Origin: a virus
Length of the DNA: 22,899 bases
IMG/VR virus record: IMGVR_UViG_3300028027_000250
Span: 1 to 22,899 of that record
Strand: one strand, 5' to 3'
Below the pieces are notes generated by a model. It was not told where the DNA came from. It did no database searches and saw only the letters and a program-made list of their open reading frames with translations. Both the position numbers and the translations under genes were made by a program. Below, piece by piece: positions 7,087 to 12,622 of the stretch (positions are counted from its first letter, which is position 1; each line of letters opens with the position of its first letter).

Positions 7087-10023
7087 ATGGCTGACGATTA
7101 TTTCAAAGTGAGAAACGGTTTTACCGTAGGCGAAGACGCATTTACAGTGGATGCCGCAACAGGTGATGTTGTGGTCACTGGAGATTTAGAAGTTCAAGGT
7201 GATATAGAATTTACAGGTGACCTAGCAGTTAATGGTGGTGATATAACTACAACTTCTGCTACAGCCGCAGTATTCAATACTACAGCAACCACAGTAAACA
7301 TAGCTGGTGCAGGCACAACTGTAAGTATTGGTGCTAACACAGGCACAACAACTGTAAACAATGATTTAGTTGCTGACAGTTTAACTGTCGCAGGCGACCT
7401 AGCAGTTAATGGTGCAGATATCACAACTACTGCAACCGGAACTGCCACTGTATTCAATACCAACGCAACAACTGTAAACATTGGTGGCGCTGCCACAACA
7501 ATGAGTATTGGTAATGCATCAGGCACAGTTACTATTCCAGGTAATTTAACTGTCAATGGCACTACAACTACTATCAACACACAAGATTTATTAGTAGAAG
7601 ATAAAAACATTACAATTGGTAATGTAGCCGTGCCCACAGATGTAACTGCCTCTGGTGGTGGTATTACATTGTTAGGTGATACAAATAAAACTATTACTTG
7701 GAATAACAGCACAGATGGTTGGGAACTAAATCAACCACTTAAAGTCACAGGTGATGCAGTATTGTCCGGAGACTTAACTGTTAGTGGTAATGACATCAAA
7801 TCTAGTAGTGCAACAGCAATTACTCTAAGTGGTGCAAATGTTGCAGTAGTAGGCACATTAGATGTTCAGGGCGGGACAATCACAGATTCAACAGGTGCAC
7901 TTAGTATTACTACTGGTGCAAGTAATGGCAACATTATACTAGATCCAAATGGCACTGGTAATGTTGTAATGACATTTGCCAATGGTGGTAATTTAACCAA
8001 CGACAGAAACTATGTCTCAGGTAATATTCGCCAAACAGTGGCAGCCTCAGCAGGTGATATTTGGGGTTATCTTACAGGCACAACAAGTCCGTATCGTGGT
8101 ATTAGTTTAGATAATTATCTAACTTCAACAACTACATCAGGCAAACGCACTGGCTTAGTTATGCGTAACTATGCCAATACTCCACGAAATAGTATTATTG
8201 GTGAAAGTGCTCGTGGCACAAATCCCAGTAGCCCGACACAATTAACTAATAATAGTAATATTATAGAACTTGTTGCCAATGGTTGGGCAGGTGTCAGTGA
8301 TGGCACAGGTTTTACTTCAACTGGTTCTACAATCAGCGGCACTACATTGACCATTGGCACTTTAGTCACTGGAACCCCAGCAGTTGGTCAATTAATATCT
8401 AGTTATACATTTGGTGCTGGTGTCGTTACTGGAACAACAATTACAGCTAATATATCTGGTAGTGGTAGTGGCAGCACTTGGACAGTTAGCCAAAGTCAAA
8501 CAGTTACTAGTGCCGCAATAAATGGTGGTGGTGATGGTTGGTTATCAAGTATTAACGGTCTTGGTGGTAATCTACGATTCCAGGCTTTTGAAAACTGGAC
8601 CAATCAAACTAGCGGCACAGGTATGATTGTAGCATTAAGTCCTTTGGCTGCTACAAACGGTATTGCAGGTTTAACTGCAACTGCATTAAGTATGAGTTTC
8701 AGTTCTACTACTTTAGCCAGCGATACACAGGCATTTAGAACTAGACCATCAAGCACAGGCGGCACTAACTTTAATATGTTAAACTTAACTGAAAGTTTAG
8801 TAACTGTTGGTGGTGATTTAAGAATTAGTGGCAATGACATACAGGCCAGTGATGGCAACACAAATATCACTTTAAATGGTAACACATTAACTTCATTTGC
8901 TGGTGATATTAAAGTTGGTGGCAATGACATACAGGCCAGTGATGGTAATACAAATATTACTATGACAAGTAATACACTGACTACTTTGGCTGGTAATTTA
9001 CAGGTCAATGGTGGTGGAACAAGCACTATCAAAAGCAATGAGTTTAGAATCAATAACAGCAGTAATAATTATCTTTCCGGTGTTGTAGACAATGGAACAA
9101 GAGCACAATATACTTGGAGCAGTCCATACACTTCCAGCAGTCTATTACTTGACTTAGATGCTACAGCCAGTGTGTTCGCATTATATGGTGCCAGTGCAAC
9201 TGGTAGTGTAACTCCTACATTTAACTTTAACGCATTTAGAGAAAGTGCTGGCAGCAAATCGCCAACACAGTCAGGTGATAGACTGGGTCAATTTACTTTC
9301 AATGGTAATCTTACCACAGGCACAGGACCAACCACAGCCAATGTTGTAGGTGGAGAACTTCGTTGGTATGCTGTAGAAAATTGGACAAGTTCTCAAGCAG
9401 GCACTGCTGTAGCCATTGAAATTGTTAAACCAGGAACTAACACAAATCTTAATGTATTTTTAAGCAGTGGAGTTAGCACAGAAATTAAAGGTGATACTAC
9501 TACATTCAAAGATAGTAATAACAATCTACTAATCGGTAACAACATCAACTACAACCGTGTCTATGGACAATGGCAAAACTTAAACACTATAGTTCCAGCC
9601 GCAGACAATACCGCTTATGCGTTTGCATTACCAACCATAGACTATGCTAATGTCGCCAGTGTGAATACTACGAGTCGTATTGTTCCTGGTGCGGCTGGTA
9701 TGTATAAACTACAGTTCAGTGTGCAGGTTAGAAATGATGACAGTGCCGCAGAACACATCGCTTACTTTTGGTGGAGACGCAATGGCACAGATGTTCCAGG
9801 ATCAATGGGTCGTGTAGGTGTGCCAAAAGCCGCAGGCGCTGGTGACGCACTAACTATAGCAGGCTGGGACAATATGATAGAAAGTAGCAACAGCACTGAT
9901 TATTGGGAACTAATGTATGCTGTGGATGATGCCACACACATTGACTTCCCAACATTTACCGCAACAGCATTTGGACCTGCAACATCAGCATTATTCTTAA
10001 CACTAGTGCCCGTAGGCGCATAA
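7087..10023 (+). CDS. Large tail fibre with repeat shaft and C1q-like C-terminal domain
   Basis: A 978-aa protein. Residues 1-15 hold the FKVRNGFTVG start shared with the 278-aa protein. Residues 27-50 hold short GDLxVxGD repeats. Residues 44-102 and 103-161 are two 59-residue repeats starting GDLAVNG. A TINTQDLLVEDKNITIG module follows. Residues 577-606 and 607-636 are two 30-residue repeats with GNDIQASDGNTNIT. From about 825 to the end lies a jelly-roll, C1q/TNF-like domain (MYKLQFSVQVRNDD, FWWRRNGTDVPGSM, YWELMYAVDD), the usual receptor-binding head of marine-phage fibres. AAAGGGAAAATGAACA precedes ATG 7087. I infer a trimeric fibre with its C-terminus facing the host. Confidence 0.85.
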   Translation: MADDYFKVRNGFTVGEDAFTVDAATGDVVVTGDLEVQGDIEFTGDLAVNGGDITTTSATAAVFNTTATTVNIAGAGTTVSIGANTGTTTVNNDLVADSLTVAGDLAVNGADITTTATGTATVFNTNATTVNIGGAATTMSIGNASGTVTIPGNLTVNGTTTTINTQDLLVEDKNITIGNVAVPTDVTASGGGITLLGDTNKTITWNNSTDGWELNQPLKVTGDAVLSGDLTVSGNDIKSSSATAITLSGANVAVVGTLDVQGGTITDSTGALSITTGASNGNIILDPNGTGNVVMTFANGGNLTNDRNYVSGNIRQTVAASAGDIWGYLTGTTSPYRGISLDNYLTSTTTSGKRTGLVMRNYANTPRNSIIGESARGTNPSSPTQLTNNSNIIELVANGWAGVSDGTGFTSTGSTISGTTLTIGTLVTGTPAVGQLISSYTFGAGVVTGTTITANISGSGSGSTWTVSQSQTVTSAAINGGGDGWLSSINGLGGNLRFQAFENWTNQTSGTGMIVALSPLAATNGIAGLTATALSMSFSSTTLASDTQAFRTRPSSTGGTNFNMLNLTESLVTVGGDLRISGNDIQASDGNTNITLNGNTLTSFAGDIKVGGNDIQASDGNTNITMTSNTLTTLAGNLQVNGGGTSTIKSNEFRINNSSNNYLSGVVDNGTRAQYTWSSPYTSSSLLLDLDATASVFALYGASATGSVTPTFNFNAFRESAGSKSPTQSGDRLGQFTFNGNLTTGTGPTTANVVGGELRWYAVENWTSSQAGTAVAIEIVKPGTNTNLNVFLSSGVSTEIKGDTTTFKDSNNNLLIGNNINYNRVYGQWQNLNTIVPAADNTAYAFALPTIDYANVASVNTTSRIVPGAAGMYKLQFSVQVRNDDSAAEHIAYFWWRRNGTDVPGSMGRVGVPKAAGAGDALTIAGWDNMIESSNSTDYWELMYAVDDATHIDFPTFTATAFGPATSALFLTLVPVGA
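7219..7414 (+). repeat. Coding direct repeat, 177-bp period
   Basis: GACCTAGCAGTTAATGGTG occurs exactly at 7219-7237 and 7396-7414, 177 bp apart (59 codons). It marks a duplicated shaft segment in the 978-aa fibre; the rest of the two units is diverged. Confidence 0.8.
8828..8945 (+). repeat. Coding direct repeat, 90-bp period
   Basis: A 28-nt sequence beginning GTGGCAATGACATACAGG is identical at 8828-8855 and 8918-8945. The period is 90 bp, exactly 30 codons, and corresponds to the two 30-residue repeats (577-606, 607-636) of the fibre protein. The near-perfect DNA identity suggests a recent duplication. Confidence 0.85.
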
Positions 10024-10034
10024 AGGAGCATAAA

Positions 10035-10103
10035 ATGAGAAACTTACCAGAACGAGGAATGAGAACGAAAACTAATCGCAAGAAGCGCCCAGGGAGAAAA
10101 TAA
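10035..10103 (+). CDS. Tiny basic protein (22 aa)
   Basis: ATG 10035 opens a 22-codon frame, MRNLPERGMRTKTNRKKRPG and two more basic residues, stopping with TAA at 10101-10103. AAGGAG at 10023-10028 lies 6 nt before the ATG, a near-ideal ribosome site that has no other use. The stop overlaps the next start (TAATG). About ten of the 22 residues are Arg or Lys, so nucleic-acid or membrane contact is possible. I do not recognise a family. The strong ribosome site and coupling to the next gene are the main support. Confidence 0.5.
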   Translation: MRNLPERGMRTKTNRKKRPGRK

Positions 10104-10258
10104 TGCCAGTTAGAAAAGTAACAGGCCCTAGAGGCGGAACAGGATATAAGTATGGATCAAGCGGACACTATTACCCAGGACCAGGCGGCCGAGCTAAGGC
10201 TCAAAAGCAAGGTGTGGCAATACGCCTCAGCGAACAGCGAGCAAAAAAGAAAAAGTAA
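10103..10258 (+). CDS. Small Gly-rich basic conserved phage protein (51 aa)
   Basis: ATG 10103 overlaps the preceding TAA by one base. The 51-aa product starts MPVRKVTGPRGGTGYKYGSS, continues GHYYPGPGGRAKAQKQGVAI and ends in Lys/Arg. I recognise the layout (basic start, Gly-Tyr-x-Tyr/Trp-Gly-x-Ser-Gly-x-x-Tyr, then an Ala/Lys/Gln-Gly-x-Ala-Ile helix) from small uncharacterised proteins found in many tailed phages. Its function is not known to me. It is coupled to the 22-aa gene and followed 4 nt later by the membrane protein gene, in a likely accessory or lysis cassette. The overlapping upstream extension of the next frame (10152-10262) is probably not translated. Confidence 0.65.
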   Translation: MPVRKVTGPRGGTGYKYGSSGHYYPGPGGRAKAQKQGVAIRLSEQRAKKKK

Positions 10259-10262
10259 GCGT

Positions 10263-10538
10263 ATGGACGGATTTAAAGAAAATACATTAAAGTCTCACGT
10301 TCAACTCTGTGAACTTAGATACAAAGCACTTGAAGAAAGGTTAGACAATGTGGAATCAAAACTTGCCAAATTGGAAACAGATGTCAGTGCCCTTAAAGCT
10401 CAAACTCAACAGGGCTTTAGCGAGATCAAGTTATTGCTGGAGCGTCAAAATTCCAGTAAACAAGTACAGTTAATTGCGACATTTGGTACTATTGTCACTG
10501 CCATACTTGCATTTGCAGGATACTTAATTGTAAAATAA
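10263..10538 (+). CDS. Coiled-coil protein with one C-terminal membrane span (holin/XhlA-like)
   Basis: With ATG 10263 the product has 91 aa. Residues about 17-66 form a coiled coil (LEERLDNVESKLAKLETDVS). Residues about 68-90 form one membrane span (LIATFGTIVTAILAFAGYLI) ending in Lys. A coiled coil followed by one C-terminal span is the plan of XhlA-type hemolysin/holin-accessory proteins, which are about 80-90 aa and act in the inner membrane at lysis. The same frame is open back to ATG 10152 (128 aa), but that part overlaps the 51-aa gene for 107 nt, so I prefer 10263, though its ribosome site is weak. A lysis role is inference; no endolysin is in the window. Confidence 0.6.
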   Translation: MDGFKENTLKSHVQLCELRYKALEERLDNVESKLAKLETDVSALKAQTQQGFSEIKLLLERQNSSKQVQLIATFGTIVTAILAFAGYLIVK

Positions 10539-10562
10539 TTAAAGTGGATCAAATATCTAAAT

Positions 10563-11141
10563 ATGGATATGAGAGAACCTTTAAGCCGCAATTGGCAATA
10601 CATTGATACCCAAGTATCTGGTCTAGTTGATCCAAGATTAGTTATTACTAAACACTTGGATTGGACTATGACCAGTTGCCCTGATACCACTTGGACAGGC
10701 GCTGAGCCTGATAACTACAACTTTGCTATCTACGATAAGAAACCACACGATTTACGGTTTATTCAGCATCAATGTTTTTATTATTTGGACAAAACAATCA
10801 ATACTAGAAAATTTAAAGGTTGGATGAGTTTATATGTTGCCGAAGAAAAATTGCAGGCAGTTTTGTTCAACAGAGAAATATTAAAATTACAGCCACAGGC
10901 TGTTTGGCGTTATGCCACTGCCAAACCAATTAGACCTCGTCGCCCATTGTTAAACAGAGAAAACAATTATAGCAATCGTTCAACTTTTACCACTGAAGAA
11001 AGATTGTTTCAACAGGGCTATTATGAGAAATTTAAAAGTAAATACTTTGACGATGACAAACTTGTCAAAGTTGTGGGCACACCAAGAGGTGCTGTCCTAA
11101 ACTATCAGCCCGAGGTTGATAGTGAGGTAGAGGATTATTAA
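10563..11141 (+). CDS. Hypothetical protein (192 aa), last gene before the terminator
   Basis: A 192-aa soluble protein rich in aromatic and charged residues. It contains NWQYIDTQVSGLVDPRL, HQCFYYLDKTINTRKFKGW and a basic stretch KPIRPRRPLL, and ends acidic (EVDSEVEDY). I recognise no family or catalytic motif. It follows the holin-like gene by 24 nt. ATG 10563 has no clear ribosome site; ATG 10569 two codons later is equally possible. A terminator begins 35 nt after the stop, so this is the last gene of the tail/fibre/lysis transcript. Late position suggests a virion or lysis accessory, but this is a guess. Confidence 0.6.
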   Translation: MDMREPLSRNWQYIDTQVSGLVDPRLVITKHLDWTMTSCPDTTWTGAEPDNYNFAIYDKKPHDLRFIQHQCFYYLDKTINTRKFKGWMSLYVAEEKLQAVLFNREILKLQPQAVWRYATAKPIRPRRPLLNRENNYSNRSTFTTEERLFQQGYYEKFKSKYFDDDKLVKVVGTPRGAVLNYQPEVDSEVEDY

Positions 11142-11176
11142 TCCCCTGCCTTTAGTTAAAATTACTGCAAACTTTG

Positions 11177-11213
11177 AGCCCTGGGAGTGTTATAACTCTT
11201 GGGGCTTTTTTTT
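11177..11213 (+). terminator. Rho-independent terminator
   Basis: AGCCCTGGGAGT (11177-11188) pairs over all 12 positions (three G-U) with ACTCTTGGGGCT (11195-11206) around the loop GTTATA. Eight T follow (11206-11213). It lies 35 nt after the 192-aa gene and should end the fibre/lysis transcript. Confidence 0.9.
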
Positions 11214-11235
11214 GTCTACTACTTTTGTTGATATA

Positions 11236-11265
11236 ATACTAAAATATAGGGTAATACTTTAGTAT
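11236..11265 (+). promoter_or_regulatory. Inverted repeat, possible operator
   Basis: ATACTAAA (11236-11243) and TTTAGTAT (11258-11265) are perfect inverted arms around a 14-nt spacer. TAATACT occurs at 11234-11240 and 11252-11258, and AGTATT (inverted) at 11291-11296. A TATAAT (11232-11237) overlaps the left arm but has no good -35 at 16-18 nt. It could be a protein-binding site; no repressor gene is visible in the window. Confidence 0.35.
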
Positions 11266-11282
11266 GATTTATGAAGAACCTG

Positions 11283-11290
11283 TATAAATA
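11283..11290 (+). promoter_or_regulatory. TATAAATA octamer, exact T4-late-promoter match
   Basis: TATAAATA lies in the middle of the control region, 200 nt before the next gene and upstream of the second terminator-like hairpin. It is one of two exact matches to the T4 late octamer in the window. A transcript from here would meet the 11378 hairpin after about 90 nt and could be a short RNA. Confidence 0.4.
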
Positions 11291-11316
11291 AGTATTGTAG
11301 CAGGCAATTTTAGACA

Positions 11317-11336
11317 TATATTCCTTTATATTCCTT
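11317..11336 (+). repeat. Tandem 10-bp repeat
   Basis: TATATTCCTT occurs twice in tandem (11317-11326, 11327-11336). It is too short to assign a function and may be a slippage product. Confidence 0.6.
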
Positions 11337-11377
11337 TCTTTTGTATTTGCCAAAGTACTGCCAAGTCCTGTTACACT

Positions 11378-11417
11378 GAAAAGACCAAGTTTTTAGGCAT
11401 TCTTGGTCTTTTCTTTT
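11378..11417 (+). terminator. Second terminator-like hairpin
   Basis: GAAAAGACCAAG (11378-11389) and CTTGGTCTTTTC (11402-11413) form a perfect 12-bp stem with a 12-nt loop. TTTT follows (11414-11417). It lies 14 nt before the sigma70 -35 box, so it probably insulates that promoter from read-through. Confidence 0.75.
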
Positions 11418-11430
11418 GGCTGAATTTTAC

Positions 11431-11459
11431 TTGATAAACCACTGTTTTTAATGTATAAT
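11431..11459 (+). promoter_or_regulatory. Near-consensus sigma70 promoter
   Basis: TTGATA (11431-11436, five of six consensus bases) is followed after exactly 17 nt by TATAAT (11454-11459, six of six). The expected start is near 11466, leaving a leader of about 25 nt with AAGGAG before ATG 11491. It is the strongest host-type promoter I see and probably drives the early/replication block. Confidence 0.8.
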
Positions 11460-11467
11460 GATAAATA
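11460..11467 (+). promoter_or_regulatory. GATAAATA motif overlapping the sigma70 start region
   Basis: GATAAATACAA begins directly after the TATAAT box and covers the expected start site. If the motif is a phage promoter, this gene block could be read by both host and phage-specified transcription. Confidence 0.4.
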
Positions 11468-11490
11468 CAATACAACATTAAAGGAGATAT

Positions 11491-11667
11491 ATGTTAAACC
11501 AAAATTTATTCAACTACGAAGAAGAACGCAGAGAAGCCTTGGCCTGCCACAATATTGCACTATGGCATAAACTGGTCAAAGAAGAACAGGCTCAGACTGA
11601 ACGCCAAGAATATTATTTTCAAAAGATGCTGGACGATGATATGGATCGTTGTCTAGGAGGTTTTTGA
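11491..11667 (+). CDS. Small hypothetical protein (58 aa), first gene of the early block
   Basis: ATG 11491 follows AAGGAG (11481-11486) by 4 nt and the frame ends at TGA 11665-11667. The 58-aa product is highly charged and helical: NYEEERREALACHNIALWHK, then KEEQAQTERQEYYFQKMLDD. It is the first gene behind the sigma70 promoter. Its stop overlaps the next start (TGATG), and the AGGAGG for the next gene lies inside it. I recognise no family. Small charged proteins at the head of phage early operons often bind and redirect host proteins; that is general knowledge, not shown here. Confidence 0.7.
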   Translation: MLNQNLFNYEEERREALACHNIALWHKLVKEEQAQTERQEYYFQKMLDDDMDRCLGGF

Positions 11668-12395
11668 TGCAGACATTATATACATTGGCATTTTTAGCCG
11701 ATAATGAACCGGTGGTATTTTATGTAGGTCATACTAATGATGTAGAACGTAGACGCCGTGAACATTTTAAAAATCCATTAAATCCGGAACACGCAGAATA
11801 TGATACTTACAAATATCGCTGGTGTCGTGACTTATTGGCTGCAGGCATTGAGTATACATTAACACCTATTTTAGAAATAGAAACAGAAGATGATAGTGAA
11901 TATGAATGGATATTAAAATTTGCCAGAGACAATGAACAGCGAGGTATAGAATTTTACGATGGCTATCCATTGACTAATATGAAGGCCGGAGATTTTCTAG
12001 AAGATTTAATTAAAGATACTAGTATTGTTACTGCACATCAAATTCGTCATTGGAGAGCAGAACGCAGGGCTAAAGAAATCCGTTATGAAGAAGATTTAGG
12101 CAATGCTGAACAAAGTGCTGTGGCCATAGAATTGATTGATATGCTAAAACAACAAGGACACGATTTACGAGTTCAAGGATATAAAGAAGAAGTTAAAAAA
12201 CTTAAAAAAGATATTCGTGAGCGCGAAATGTTAAACAGTCCAGAACGTGCTGAATTTATCAAACAACAGACCATTGATTTATTAAAACGGGAATTGTTAG
12301 AAAAGACTATTACTTGGTATGAATATGACAGCGAAATAAAAAGAATGGGAGGTTATCCAGAATGGACAGAAACTAAGCCTCAATTAAAATATTAA
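11667..12395 (+). CDS. GIY-YIG nuclease domain protein
   Basis: ATG 11667 has AGGAGG (11655-11660) 6 nt upstream; an in-frame TTG at 11649 has none, so I use the ATG (242 aa). The N-terminus matches the GIY-YIG fold: YTLAFL (5-10) and FYVGHT (18-23) replace the GIY and YIG strands. ERRRREH (27-33) holds the conserved arginines, and E80 before WI is a likely catalytic glutamate. Residues about 130-235 are helical and very charged (VKKLKKDIREREML), a possible DNA-binding part. GIY-YIG enzymes cut DNA one strand at a time and include homing endonucleases, host-DNA-degrading and repair enzymes. It lies directly upstream of the structured non-coding element at 12434. The target is unknown. Confidence 0.7.
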   Translation: MQTLYTLAFLADNEPVVFYVGHTNDVERRRREHFKNPLNPEHAEYDTYKYRWCRDLLAAGIEYTLTPILEIETEDDSEYEWILKFARDNEQRGIEFYDGYPLTNMKAGDFLEDLIKDTSIVTAHQIRHWRAERRAKEIRYEEDLGNAEQSAVAIELIDMLKQQGHDLRVQGYKEEVKKLKKDIREREMLNSPERAEFIKQQTIDLLKRELLEKTITWYEYDSEIKRMGGYPEWTETKPQLKY

Positions 12396-12397
12396 GA

Positions 12398-12405
12398 GAT
12401 AAATA
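12398..12405 (+). promoter_or_regulatory. GATAAATA motif before the structured leader
   Basis: GATAAATA begins 2 nt after the stop of the GIY-YIG gene and ends 3 nt before the first hairpin (12409) of the long leader. If it acts as a promoter, the transcript would begin at the structured region upstream of the helicase. Confidence 0.4.
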
Positions 12406-12408
12406 AAT

Positions 12409-12427
12409 GTGTAGTGCAATGCTACAC
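12409..12427 (+). other. Hairpin at the head of the structured region
   Basis: GTGTAG (12409-12414) pairs with CTACAC (12422-12427); a T-G wobble can extend it to 7 bp around the loop GCAAT. No T-run follows, so it is not a terminator. Confidence 0.6.
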
Positions 12428-12433
12428 CTCTGT

Positions 12434-12542
12434 CGTAGTTGACAAAATCTCACAAACCAATTAAGGCCTTCAATGGCCTTAAGCGGTGAGTAAAGCAGTG
12501 AGATGTTTTATTCCGTCCGGTGAAACTCCGGTGGCAACTACG
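12434..12542 (+). ncRNA. Predicted three-way-junction structured element (RNA or origin)
   Basis: The inverted repeats nest. P1 is CGTAGTTG (12434-12441) with CAACTACG (12535-12542). P2 is ATCTCAC (12447-12453) with GTGAGAT (12498-12504), extended past one bulge by AAA/TTT. P2b, inside P2, is TTAAGGCC (12461-12468) with GGCCTTAA (12475-12482), loop TTCAAT. P3 is CCGTCCGG (12513-12520) with CCGGTGG (12528-12534), one bulge and one wobble, loop TGAAACT. P3 abuts the P1 closing strand with no gap. The P2b loop TTCA and the P3 loop TGAA are complementary, so a loop-loop contact is possible. I match it to no known riboswitch, ribozyme or intron. It may be a regulatory leader of the helicase gene, a free RNA, or a replication origin structure. 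Confidence 0.6.
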
Positions 12543-12577
12543 TAGAGAGGCAATAATAATTTCCTCCAAGTGTTCCG

Positions 12578-12597
12578 ATACTCAAACCTTTGAGTAT
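12578..12597 (+). other. Hairpin just before the helicase ribosome site
   Basis: ATACTCAA (12578-12585) and TTGAGTAT (12590-12597) form a perfect 8-bp stem with the loop ACCT. It ends 13 nt before AGGAG (12611). With no T-run it is unlikely to be a terminator. It may influence access of ribosomes to the helicase start. Confidence 0.6.
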
Positions 12598-12622
12598 AAT
12601 ATCTAACCTTAGGAGAAATAAT

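Larger units (their letters stand above)
11142..11490 (+). promoter_or_regulatory. Non-coding control region between late block and replication block
   Basis: This is the longest stretch without a gene (349 nt). In order it holds a strong terminator (11177-11213), an inverted repeat ATACTAAA/TTTAGTAT (11236-11265), a TATAAATA octamer (11283-11290), a tandem TATATTCCTT pair (11317-11336), a second terminator-like hairpin (11378-11417), and a sigma70 promoter (11431-11459) with an ATAAATA motif on its 3' side. The layout closes one transcription unit and opens the next on the same strand. Confidence 0.7.

Noticed and set aside
7194-7712. A 172-codon open frame on the - strand inside the large fibre gene.
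   Set aside because: It is the mirror of a repetitive Thr/Val/Ala-rich gene, has no ribosome site, and its product is a low-complexity Val/Pro string. The same applies to the other - strand frames in the fibre, capsid and terminase genes.
8828-8945. Spaced identical 28-nt repeats, CRISPR-like at first sight.
   Set aside because: Only two copies, in frame at a 30-codon period inside a fibre gene.
11212-11237. A second sigma70 promoter using TATAAT at 11232-11237.
   Set aside because: The -10 is perfect, but the only -35-like hexamer (TTGTCT at 11212) is 14 nt away, too close. It is kept only as part of the possible operator.
12396-12622. Group I or II intron, tRNA or tmRNA as explanation of the structured region.
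   Set aside because: No intron core elements, no domain V-like hairpin, no T-arm GGTTC or acceptor stem, and the flanking genes are not interrupted halves of one gene.
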